From assembly GCA_023250205.1 (NCBI GenBank), contig JAHFBE010000007.1:1-41610 (forward strand): 41,610 nucleotides of DNA. The letters run 5' to 3'. Within the stretch, counting starts at the first letter, position 1; each line of letters starts with the position of its first letter. The notes beneath the pieces are model-generated. The model saw only the letters and a program-made list of their open reading frames with translations. It was not told the DNA's origin and did not search any database. Shown here piece by piece: positions 18,117-27,569 of this stretch. Position numbers and translations under genes: made by a program. Origin of the DNA: Candidatus Melainabacteria bacterium (GTDB taxonomy: Bacteria > Cyanobacteriota > Vampirovibrionia > 2-02-FULL-35-15).

Positions 18117-19022
18117 CTAGCGTAAAAGTTGCTCAACTTCAAATCCATAATGATTATCTATAAGAATTGTATGTGCATCTTTTACAATTGCTTTGGCTTC
18201 TTCTGGATTTAAATTAAAATTCGTTTTTATATAATCAGCTGTTTCTTTCGGAAATTCTTTTTCTCCAAGCAACATTTCCATCTTTTCAGACCTTTCATCT
18301 ACGAATATGTTAGATATGATTTTTCTTGCCATATAGACTGTTTTTGCCTGCTCTGTAGAAAGTGCTGAAAGTAAGGATTGTAAATTAATAGCCTCTTTCG
18401 TCAGTAAAGACTTTCCTCCAAGTTCTTTATCTATACTAAAATTCCAAAGAGAACATTTTTCCCTCGGCAATACACTTGACCACGCTGCAAACTTTTCACC
18501 ATTAACATTATGCATTTCCAAGCCTTCCACCAGCTGTTTTTCAGTATTTGCTTCAATAAGCATAATACTTGGCAGTCCATCTATCTTAGATTCATCAACA
18601 AACTGAACATACGTAGGATCCCCAATAACAACACTTCCAGAAGGATCTTTATGTACCAAATAAACATGATCTCCTGCAAGATTCAATTCATTCTCAAGCA
18701 AAGTAAACTTATCAGCAACTCCCTTATCCTCCAACAATTTTCTAGAGACTATGCTGCATCCCTGAATCTGAGGCATTGGGGAATACGCTAAAACATTGTT
18801 CTTATTAATTGTCGGACTCTGACCACCAATCTTCTGTAACAAAGCTGCTGGCAAATGTGGAAGAACTAATTTTCTTAGCTCTAACAATTCTATAGGTTCG
18901 GTATCAATAATATGAGAATTGGTTGGACTTGAGGACGTAAGTCTAATAACTTCAAGGTTTGCCTGTCCAACACTACCCTGTGCAGAACTAACTGCTCCTA
19001 CTTGTGAAATTTTTGGATCCAT
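18117..19022 (-). CDS. Unknown protein with possible Cys-His-Asp (transglutaminase/papain-like) triad
   Basis: I do not recognise this protein. It has no signal peptide or membrane helix. The ATG at 19022 gives 301 residues; a TTG at 19070 would give 317. Counting from the longer form, IQGCSIVSRKLL (Cys105) is followed by GDHVYLV (His135) and VIGDPTYVQF (Asp151). The order and spacing Cys ... H-V ... D-P-T-Y/W resemble the transglutaminase-like fold, but the similarity is short and the assignment is speculative. The C-terminal half is mainly helical, with LNPEEAKAIV near the end. It is convergent with asnB, separated by two bases, and lies downstream of the LptD-like gene on the same strand. 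Confidence 0.7.
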   Translation of the reverse strand: MDPKISQVGAVSSAQGSVGQANLEVIRLTSSSPTNSHIIDTEPIELLELRKLVLPHLPAALLQKIGGQSPTINKNNVLAYSPMPQIQGCSIVSRKLLEDKGVADKFTLLENELNLAGDHVYLVHKDPSGSVVIGDPTYVQFVDESKIDGLPSIMLIEANTEKQLVEGLEMHNVNGEKFAAWSSVLPREKCSLWNFSIDKELGGKSLLTKEAINLQSLLSALSTEQAKTVYMARKIISNIFVDERSEKMEMLLGEKEFPKETADYIKTNFNLNPEEAKAIVKDAHTILIDNHYGFEVEQLLR

Positions 19023-19106
19023 AAAAGGCTTCTTACTTAAATTAATACTCGGAGAAAAACTTAAAATCAAGACCCTTAACCAATTCTTAGTTTAAATTTT
19101 TTTAAT

Positions 19107-20912
19107 TTAAATCCCACCACTCTTATTTTGAGAGTTTAAAATAACAAATTTTTCAAAATCTACAGGTTGACCAAATAAAAAATTCAAACCGAACTGAGTT
19201 TGTTGCCTGAGAGCATCCCAATTAACAAGCATTTTAAAATCTTTAGGTCCAATTTTCGCTCTAACCTGCCTATCTACAAGCTCATCGGCTTTTATATTAT
19301 AAGTTCCATATCCACCAAGAGTAACCCATTCAGAAAGCTTTATATCTCCATCAAGAGAAACACTTTGTTTACCCTGAATATATTGATCATAAAACAAGGG
19401 TGATTGTCCTTTTACAAAGCCCTGATCATATCCAAGCCCAAAAGACACCGGTCCAAATTTATTATCCAATAATGGTCCACCTGTGAAGACTCCCTGTAAA
19501 TCACCTGTAGAGTATGCTCTAAAAGCATCTCTTGTTCTAAACCTTAGGGATGTATTATACTTTTCTGTCCCCAACTTAAATACTGGCTTACTAACAATAT
19601 TAATCTGCTCTTCAACCTTAAACGCATTATTTTTAAAATCCTTTGGATCTCCTGCCTCTTTTAAATAATCTTTATATCGGTTAGGAAGAATACTTTGATC
19701 ACTTTTAATCCATGATGTTGATGATCTAAGATTCACACCATTTGCAGTAAACTTCTTTAAGAAAGAATTATTCCAGACTCTTCTATCTACAATCCCTACA
19801 TTTATTTCAGCAAGCGTCCTTCCTAAAAAACCTTCTTCAAGGTAATAGTTGTATGCAGAGCGAAATTCAGTATGCTTACTAAACAATTCTTGCCTAAACA
19901 CACCAACAAAACGATCTTTTAAAGAACCATATGAAGCTTGAAAGTTAGTAGTTGGACCATAAAAACCAACCATACCACCTAAACCATAAGATGAACCAAC
20001 TTGAGCAAATGGAGATAAAGAAAGTATATGATAATCAGTCAAATTAAAATTAAATGCTGGTCCAAGAGCAAATCCACCTAACGCTCCAAGCGTCCCAATT
20101 GTAGGAGCAATAAGAGGCGCAGTCATAACATCTGGATCTGAATTTGCTGTAGTTGTAACCTTAGGTGCTGCAGGTAATGAAAAATTTTTAAAGTGAACTC
20201 TAGTCCCATATAAAGTAAGATTGTTATAAGCTTTATTCTTATCGTAAATTATCTTTTCAGCAGTTACTCTATATTTAAGTTGATTAGAGACATCATTCCA
20301 TGAGGGTTTTTTCCTGAGCTGTCTTGCAGCCTGTCCGCTATAAAATGTTCTTGGTCTATTTCTTCCAGTGCCAAAACCTTGTGCCATACGTACGGGCTGA
20401 TCAAGCTTTAATCTTCCATGCTCATACTCAATTTGATTATCAGGCAAGCTACTTACATTTCTTGCTTTAATTATTGCCCCTTGTAAAGCAGTCTGTGGAT
20501 TTGTTAAAAGATATTTATTTGAGGTAACATCAAATTTAAAGGCTTCCCCCGTAGTAACTATTTTATCCCTGGTAATCTTTACATTTCCCTTAGCTTCTAC
20601 ATGTTGATCACTACCATAATAAATAATTTCATCTGCTTCCAGCGTTGCATTTTGATCAACAATATGTGCAACAGACATCCCTGAAGTTATATAAATATTT
20701 GCATCATGGTCATATTCAACACTATCTCCTTCAAGTTCTAAATAAACAGCCTTAGCCTTCAATGTGGGATCTGTTAACTCTGAACCAGAAATAATTGTTT
20801 GTTCACTTTTCTTTTTATGTTTATGAAAAGGGCTCTTTACAATACTTGCATTAGCCTGCAGTACAAAACAAAAGCCAAATAAAATAAGTAAAATAAAACA
20901 ATATTTCTTCAT
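19107..20912 (-). CDS. LptD/OstA-like outer-membrane protein
   Basis: A 601-residue exported protein. The ATG at 20912 starts a clear signal peptide (MKKYCFILLILFGFCFVLQANA); a TTG at 20927 would only add five residues in front. Residues about 50-175 carry the OstA/LptA-type beta-jellyroll pattern: VYLELEGDSVEYD, ATLEADEIIYYGSDQHVEAKG and TTGEAFKFDVTSNKYL. The remainder is rich in alternating aromatic strands ending near VDFEKFVILN and looks like an outer-membrane beta-barrel. LptD inserts lipopolysaccharide into the outer leaflet. This protein is shorter than proteobacterial LptD (about 780 residues) and resembles cyanobacterial-style OstA proteins. It supports a diderm cell envelope. It is divergent from recF. 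Confidence 0.75.
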   Translation of the reverse strand: MKKYCFILLILFGFCFVLQANASIVKSPFHKHKKKSEQTIISGSELTDPTLKAKAVYLELEGDSVEYDHDANIYITSGMSVAHIVDQNATLEADEIIYYGSDQHVEAKGNVKITRDKIVTTGEAFKFDVTSNKYLLTNPQTALQGAIIKARNVSSLPDNQIEYEHGRLKLDQPVRMAQGFGTGRNRPRTFYSGQAARQLRKKPSWNDVSNQLKYRVTAEKIIYDKNKAYNNLTLYGTRVHFKNFSLPAAPKVTTTANSDPDVMTAPLIAPTIGTLGALGGFALGPAFNFNLTDYHILSLSPFAQVGSSYGLGGMVGFYGPTTNFQASYGSLKDRFVGVFRQELFSKHTEFRSAYNYYLEEGFLGRTLAEINVGIVDRRVWNNSFLKKFTANGVNLRSSTSWIKSDQSILPNRYKDYLKEAGDPKDFKNNAFKVEEQINIVSKPVFKLGTEKYNTSLRFRTRDAFRAYSTGDLQGVFTGGPLLDNKFGPVSFGLGYDQGFVKGQSPLFYDQYIQGKQSVSLDGDIKLSEWVTLGGYGTYNIKADELVDRQVRAKIGPKDFKMLVNWDALRQQTQFGLNFLFGQPVDFEKFVILNSQNKSGGI

Positions 20913-21030
20913 AAAATCTATTACCAATTATATATTGTCAGACATTAAGAAGTTGAAATAACGCAAGACGTCATTTGAGGGCTAAAGATAGCTCAAGTTA
21001 GCACTAAACGCTATACGCTAATATACTCAT

Positions 21031-22257
21031 GTGTTTCTCAAAAAGTTAAAACTAGTTAACTATAGAAATTATTTGGATTTTGAAGGTAAATTTGACCATC
21101 TTAAAACTATTATTATTGGCCAAAATGCTCAAGGAAAAACAAATATCTTAGAAGCTATAAACATTCTTGCCACTGCTCACTCTAACAGGGCAGAACGAGA
21201 TAATGATCTGGTTTACTGGAACAAAGAGCATGCCTTAATCTTTGCAACAGTTCAAACTCAAAACTCAAATCTTGAAATTGCTCTTCAAATAAATACAACC
21301 GGTAGAAGAAAACTAAAAATTAATGATGTTCCAAAAAAAGCTCCACAAGCTGATCTTCTCGGAAATTTTTTTGCAGTAATGTTTTCCTGCGAAGACATGT
21401 ACTTAATAAAAGGTTCTCCTTCAATCAGAAGGAATTGGATTGATTCTGTATTATTCCAACTCGATTCCAAATATCATAGGTTAACTCAAGACTATCAGAA
21501 ATCAACAACACAAAAAAACTCTCTTCTAAAACAATCTTTTGAATCAGGACTGTCAAGAAAAGCTCTTAAAGAACAAGTTGAAATTTGGAATAATCAAATC
21601 ATCAATTCTGGCAGTGAGATTCTTGCAACAAGACTAAAATTTCTAGAAGATATTCGTCCGATTACAAGAGATTTTCAAAAGAACATATCAAAGCAAAACG
21701 AAAATCTGGATTTGATCTATAAGTCTACTGTTCAACTACCTGATTGTGTCATTGCGAGGAGCTTTAGCGACGAAGCAATCTCACAAAAACAATATCGGTC
21801 AAATGAGATTGCTTCACCTTCGGTTCGCAATGACAAAGAAACATTAAAATCAAGATTTAAGAAAGCTCTAGATGAATCATTTGAGGCAGAACTGGCAAGA
21901 GGACAATCACTAATTGGTCCACATAGAGACGATTTACTTTTTCTTATTAATGACAAAGAGGCAAAATCATTTGCCAGCCAAGGACAACAAAGATCAATAG
22001 TTCTTGCTTTAAAACTTGCCGAATTAAAAATTATCGAAAAAAGAAGAGGGGAAATTCCTGTTTTATTATTAGATGATGTATTTGCTGAGCTTGATGAGAG
22101 CAGGCAGGATTTTTTATTACATAATTTACCAAAAGATATACAAACCTTTCTAACTACAACCCATTTGAGTGGTATTCAAAAAGAATTTTTAAGAGGAGCA
22201 CAAATCCTGGAAATAAGAAATGGACAGCTTGTTGAAAGTGCAGAATGTGGTGTATAA
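21031..22257 (+). CDS. recF: RecF, DNA replication/repair ATPase, carrying a palindromic-repeat insertion
   Basis: A 408-residue SMC-like ATPase that helps load RecA at single-strand gaps through RecFOR. GQNAQGKT (residues 30-37) is the Walker A motif, GPHRDDL (about 296-302) and SQGQQRS (317-322) are RecF signatures and VLLLDDVFAELD (344-355) is Walker B. The start is GTG at 21031. Residues 240-268 (VIARSFSDEAIS to RND) are encoded exactly by an 87-base palindromic repeat also found between genes in this window. Removing them leaves 379 residues, close to the family norm of about 360-380, so the insertion lengthens the protein without breaking the frame. It is followed by the DUF721 gene and gyrB. 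Confidence 0.95.
   Translation: MFLKKLKLVNYRNYLDFEGKFDHLKTIIIGQNAQGKTNILEAINILATAHSNRAERDNDLVYWNKEHALIFATVQTQNSNLEIALQINTTGRRKLKINDVPKKAPQADLLGNFFAVMFSCEDMYLIKGSPSIRRNWIDSVLFQLDSKYHRLTQDYQKSTTQKNSLLKQSFESGLSRKALKEQVEIWNNQIINSGSEILATRLKFLEDIRPITRDFQKNISKQNENLDLIYKSTVQLPDCVIARSFSDEAISQKQYRSNEIASPSVRNDKETLKSRFKKALDESFEAELARGQSLIGPHRDDLLFLINDKEAKSFASQGQQRSIVLALKLAELKIIEKRRGEIPVLLLDDVFAELDESRQDFLLHNLPKDIQTFLTTTHLSGIQKEFLRGAQILEIRNGQLVESAECGV
21748..21834. repeat. GTCATTGCGAG-family palindromic repeat inside recF
   Basis: An 87-base element (29 codons) with outer arms GTCATTGCGA / TCGCAATGAC-type and inner arms GAAGCAATCTCA (21772-21783) / TGAGATTGCTTC (21804-21815). The same arms occur in the intergenic copies at 34399-34527 and 40264-40356. 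It is in frame with recF, and its first base is the first base of codon 240. Confidence 0.9.
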
Positions 22258-22287
22258 CTTGGGATCAAATAAACTCTAAATAAAGGC

Positions 22288-22617
22288 ATGGCAGAATTAA
22301 GCAGAAAAACAAGAAAAGGGGACCTCACAAAAATTGGAGAAGTAATTTCTGTTGTAAAAGAACGTCTTGGGCTTGAAAAGAATTTAAAAATTACTGCACT
22401 AAAAGAACTCTGGGCTTTAGTTACAAGTTTTGAAGTGGCAAAATACAGTCAACCAGCTTACTTTGACAATGAAGGTAATCTTGTTATATCTGTAAAAAGT
22501 GGAGCATTAGCAACTGAATTATCTATGCAAAAAATAAACATTTTAAGTCGGTTAAAAGAAGCAACAAAAAATACAGATATTACTTTTAAAGATATAAGAT
22601 TTATGAATAAAGCTTAG
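22288..22617 (+). CDS. DUF721 / DciA-like protein
   Basis: A 109-residue protein matching the DUF721 family. The core ELWALVTSFEVAKYSQPAY, then NEGNLVISVKSGALATELSMQK and ILSRLKEA, follows the family pattern of a helix, a Pro-containing strand, a 'L-x-V-x-V-x-S/A-x-x-W/A-x-x-E-L' strand-helix and a final I-x-F-x-D-I-R-F strand. DciA proteins recruit or load the replicative helicase DnaB in bacteria that lack DnaC/DnaI. Location between recF and gyrB is the usual setting for this family. AAAGG lies just in front of the ATG. Confidence 0.85.
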   Translation: MAELSRKTRKGDLTKIGEVISVVKERLGLEKNLKITALKELWALVTSFEVAKYSQPAYFDNEGNLVISVKSGALATELSMQKINILSRLKEATKNTDITFKDIRFMNKA

Positions 22618-22684
22618 ATACACCATATATACTAGTTTTTATTAGTAGTATTCCATTGGTATCAATGCTAAAATAAAAGCTTAA

Positions 22685-24715
<2,031 letters not shown>

Positions 24716-24718
24716 CCA

Positions 24719-24751
24719 AGCTCAGACTTTCTGAAAACGAAAGTCTGAGCT
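24719..24751 (+). terminator. Hairpin after gyrB, probable terminator
   Basis: A perfect 13-base stem (AGCTCAGACTTTC / GAAAGTCTGAGCT) with a seven-base loop begins three bases after the gyrB stop. There is no U-tract on either side, so it may end transcription inefficiently or protect the 3' end of the mRNA. Confidence 0.6.
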
Positions 24752-24772
24752 GTAAGTTAAGAAATCTAATAA

Positions 24773-24801
24773 TTGAATTATAGTTTTTTATAAGGTATAA
24801 T
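24773..24801 (+). promoter_or_regulatory. Sigma-70-type promoter
   Basis: TTGAAT (24773-24778) and TATAAT (24796-24801) are separated by 17 bases, the best promoter match seen in the window. Transcription would begin near 24808, about 24 bases before the ATG at 24832. It lies just beyond the gyrB hairpin, so the following genes probably start a new unit. Confidence 0.6.
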
Positions 24802-24831
24802 TTTTGTAAGTATTAAATACAAACTGCCCCC

Positions 24832-25539
24832 ATGCTTAAAGTAAGGCTAGAACCAGATTCGTTAGCTAAGCTACAACAACTCCAACTTTACAAGAAAAAG
24901 CTTGATTTTGTGGAAAGAGAGAAGCTTATTGACATTGCTATTAATAATAGACCTATTGAAGAAAATATAAATGAAAGAATCTCTGCATTATATGTACTCA
25001 GGGACATATTAGAAAAAACCCCGAATAACTCCCCCCATAAATCACTTACAAATATTGAGGTTCAAAAGCTTTACCATCTTATAATAGATGAAAAAGAATT
25101 TCCTATTATAATTTATCCTGAAGAATTTACTGTTGAACAAATTACCCATGAAAAAAACCATGAAGACAAAGAATATAAATTAAAGATTATTAAAGATATT
25201 GAACAAAATGATGCTCTACTCAGAGCTGAAGCTACTCTATTAATCGTAGATTTTGGACAAAATACTCAGAAATACAAACAATTACAACCTAGACTTACTA
25301 CTGCTATAACAGCTATCCTAGGAAACATGGTTGGTGAACCACATCACTTGTTCGTAAAAGAGGTTGAAAAAAGCGACAAACAAATAGAAGCAGTTCCTTC
25401 AGGGTATTTTAAGGGATTTGTAGAAGCACTTTATTTTATAGATAAAAAAGCCGCTGAACACTTTATGAAAATCTTTAACATAACTACAAATGACTTCAGC
25501 TTACAGAGGAAAGAAAAAATAAAGAGCCTTAGCTACTAG
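24832..25539 (+). CDS. Unknown soluble protein
   Basis: I do not recognise this 235-residue protein. It begins MLKVRLEPDSLAKLQQ and is rich in Lys, Glu and Leu, with predicted helices throughout. It has no signal peptide, membrane segment or cysteine motif. A stretch rich in acidic and His residues (THEKNHEDKEY) lies near residue 107. It stands between gyrB and prs, behind a good promoter, and ends 98 bases before prs, so it could be co-transcribed with prs. Coding potential is supported by length, promoter and start position. Confidence 0.7.
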   Translation: MLKVRLEPDSLAKLQQLQLYKKKLDFVEREKLIDIAINNRPIEENINERISALYVLRDILEKTPNNSPHKSLTNIEVQKLYHLIIDEKEFPIIIYPEEFTVEQITHEKNHEDKEYKLKIIKDIEQNDALLRAEATLLIVDFGQNTQKYKQLQPRLTTAITAILGNMVGEPHHLFVKEVEKSDKQIEAVPSGYFKGFVEALYFIDKKAAEHFMKIFNITTNDFSLQRKEKIKSLSY

Positions 25540-25593
25540 TATTTATCCCGAAATAAGCATATTTACTTGTAATTTTTTTATAAATTTAGGAGA

Positions 25594-25644
25594 ATGAAAC
25601 ATTATCCTAAGAAATTTTTTATAAGAAAGGTATATAAATGGTAG
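25594..25644 (+). CDS. Possible 16-codon leader ORF overlapping the prs start
   Basis: ATG at 25594 follows AGGAG and opens a 16-codon frame (MKHYPKKFFIRKVYKW) that stops five bases inside prs (TAG 25642-25644). The ATG-TAG overlap would allow translational coupling. AGGAG is only one base from the ATG, closer than ideal, so the ORF may be chance. Confidence 0.2.
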   Translation: MKHYPKKFFIRKVYKW

Positions 25645-26642
25645 AAACTTTAATAAGAACAGAGGTAAATGAAAATCCTTTATTAACTCAGATGAATGGA
25701 AAAAGACCAGTAAAAATATTTTCAGGCCGTGCAAACATACCCCTTGCAAAAGAGATTTGCGACTATTTAAATCTACCATTAGGGAAAATCAATATAAATC
25801 CTTTCTCAGATGGTGAGCTATATGTTCAGGTTCAGGAAAGTGTAAGAGGCTGTGATGTCTTTTTAATCCAGCCAACCTGTCCTCCTGTAAATGAAAACAT
25901 AATGGAACTTCTAATTGTTCTTGATGCTTTAAAAAGAGCAAGTGCTGAAAAAATCACTCTTGTAATCCCCTACTATGGCTACGGAAGGCAAGACAGAAAA
26001 GCTGCTGGACGTGAACCTATTACAGCAAAGCTAGTTGCTGATTTGCTTTCTCATTCTGGGACTACAAGGATTCTTGCACTTGATCTACACGCCACTCAAA
26101 TTATGGGATTCTTTGATGTTCTTGTTGATCACTTATTTGCTACTCCAGTCCTTGTAAAACATATAGAGTCACTTAATTTAAAAGATATAGTGATAGTAAG
26201 CCCGGACGTTGGCGGTGTTACAAGAGCACGTGCATTTGCAAAAAAACTACAAGCTCCTATTGCTATCCTTGATAAAAGAAGACCTGTAGATAAGCACAAT
26301 ACCGTAGAGGTAATAAATATCATCGGTGAAATTAAAGGTAAAACTTGTATTTTAGTTGATGACATGATTGATACTGCTGGAACTATTACTCAAGGAGCAG
26401 AACTTCTTTCAAGAGAAGGTGCAAAAGAAGTCCTGGCATGCTCTACCCATGCGGTTTTGTCTGGTCCTGCTAAAGAAAGAATAGATAAGTCCCCTATCAG
26501 TAGATTAATAGTTACAAATTCTATTCCACTTCCTGCAGAAAGAGCACCAAAGAAATTAAACACTTTAAGTGTCGCCCCATTATTAGCAGAAGCTATTAAG
26601 AGAATTCATCTTGATGATTCTGTAAGTGAAATGTTTGAATAA
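25638..26642 (+). CDS. prs: Ribose-phosphate pyrophosphokinase (PRPP synthetase)
   Basis: A 334-residue enzyme that makes phosphoribosyl pyrophosphate from ribose 5-phosphate and ATP for nucleotide, histidine and tryptophan synthesis. KIFSGRANIPLAKEIC, the SDGELYVQVQESVRG segment (ribose/ATP region), VIPYYGYGRQDRK (catalytic flexible loop with RQDRK) and DLHATQIMGFFD are all present. The PRPP-binding loop is CILVDDMIDTAGTI. Length is slightly above the usual 310-320 because of about 20 extra residues at the N-terminus. AGAAAGG precedes the ATG at 25638. A short leader ORF may overlap the start. Confidence 0.95.
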   Translation: MVETLIRTEVNENPLLTQMNGKRPVKIFSGRANIPLAKEICDYLNLPLGKININPFSDGELYVQVQESVRGCDVFLIQPTCPPVNENIMELLIVLDALKRASAEKITLVIPYYGYGRQDRKAAGREPITAKLVADLLSHSGTTRILALDLHATQIMGFFDVLVDHLFATPVLVKHIESLNLKDIVIVSPDVGGVTRARAFAKKLQAPIAILDKRRPVDKHNTVEVINIIGEIKGKTCILVDDMIDTAGTITQGAELLSREGAKEVLACSTHAVLSGPAKERIDKSPISRLIVTNSIPLPAERAPKKLNTLSVAPLLAEAIKRIHLDDSVSEMFE

Positions 26643-26652
26643 TCTGTTTAAA

Positions 26653-27477
26653 ATGGAAGCAAAATACAAAATTATTTTCTTCACTATATTAGTTTTCCTT
26701 TCAATTTCAAATATGGGAACCTATATAAAAAAAGAAATTGATTCTGGTAAAGAAGATGAAAATGAAGAACAAAGCAGACCTACAGAAGTAAGAAAATATA
26801 CTATTGAAAATAATCAGGGAATAATAATTCCTGACCAACAACAAAGTCTAAGAGAAACCCAACTTCTGAGAGAAGAAATCTCTGGTTTAAAGAAGGAATT
26901 ACAGGAACAAAAAGAATTAATAAAAACACAAAGCGATACAACTTCCCTACTTCGCATTGAACTTCAAACTGGTCAAAGAGATATACTGTCTGATTTAAGA
27001 GATGCAAATATGCTCCTCCAAGAGTTTTCAAGTTTTACAATGACATTTATAAATCTCCAGAAACAATACAAAGATGCATTTATATATGGGAAAGATGGGA
27101 AATTATTTGCTTACATTGATTTTCCCGAATTAAAGATTTATGAATACTCTACTGGTAATTTACTTGGATGGATTAATTCAGAGAAAAATGAGGTGGTCAG
27201 AAACTATGACAACTCAATTATTGCAACAGTTGAAAATGATTTTTTAATTGACAGTACTGGTTCACCAATAGCCTCAATAGAAAGATCTGAGACTCAAAGA
27301 TGGGAAAGAGAAAAACTTTTTAGTATGACCCAAAAAACGCCTATATCCCATTTTTTTACAGCTGCTTCAGATCCTCAGCAATTTATCCAACCCAGATATC
27401 GAACCAGCGATTGGTCTACACAAAAGCTAGAAGACATATTATTCTTTTCAGAAAAGAATATACAGAAGTTAAAGTAA
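26653..27477 (+). CDS. Membrane-anchored coiled-coil protein with 4-fold beta-flower-like repeats
   Basis: A 274-residue protein beginning ten bases after prs. The ATG at 26653 is preferred over a GTG at 26626 that overlaps prs. Residues 5-22 (KIIFFTILVFLSISN) form a single hydrophobic anchor or uncleaved signal. Residues about 65-130 are a coiled coil (LLREEISGLKKELQEQKELI). Residues 144-210 contain four short repeats of the form Y/D-x-x-G-x-h-h-A/G-x-I (YGKDGKLFAYI, YEYSTGNLLGWI, RNYDNSIIATV, IDSTGSPIASI). This resembles the Pfam '4-fold beta flower' domain by pattern, an assignment from memory. The C-terminus is polar. Probably an envelope protein facing the periplasm; function unknown. 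Confidence 0.65.
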   Translation: MEAKYKIIFFTILVFLSISNMGTYIKKEIDSGKEDENEEQSRPTEVRKYTIENNQGIIIPDQQQSLRETQLLREEISGLKKELQEQKELIKTQSDTTSLLRIELQTGQRDILSDLRDANMLLQEFSSFTMTFINLQKQYKDAFIYGKDGKLFAYIDFPELKIYEYSTGNLLGWINSEKNEVVRNYDNSIIATVENDFLIDSTGSPIASIERSETQRWEREKLFSMTQKTPISHFFTAASDPQQFIQPRYRTSDWSTQKLEDILFFSEKNIQKLK

Positions 27478-27569
27478 ATACAATCAAGAGTATAAGACAT
27501 TACATATTTTAATTTCTATATTGTAAGATAAACAAGTTATTCTATTTATATTTTTAAACCTCTTATTTT

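Noticed and set aside
20928-21030. Replication origin next to recF
   Set aside because: The gap is about 100 bases and no cluster of DnaA boxes was seen; dnaA and dnaN are not in the window.
21732-21956. Minus-strand frame over the recF repeat
   Set aside because: It reads the palindrome in the opposite direction, which is open in both directions by symmetry; RecF motifs on the + strand are decisive.
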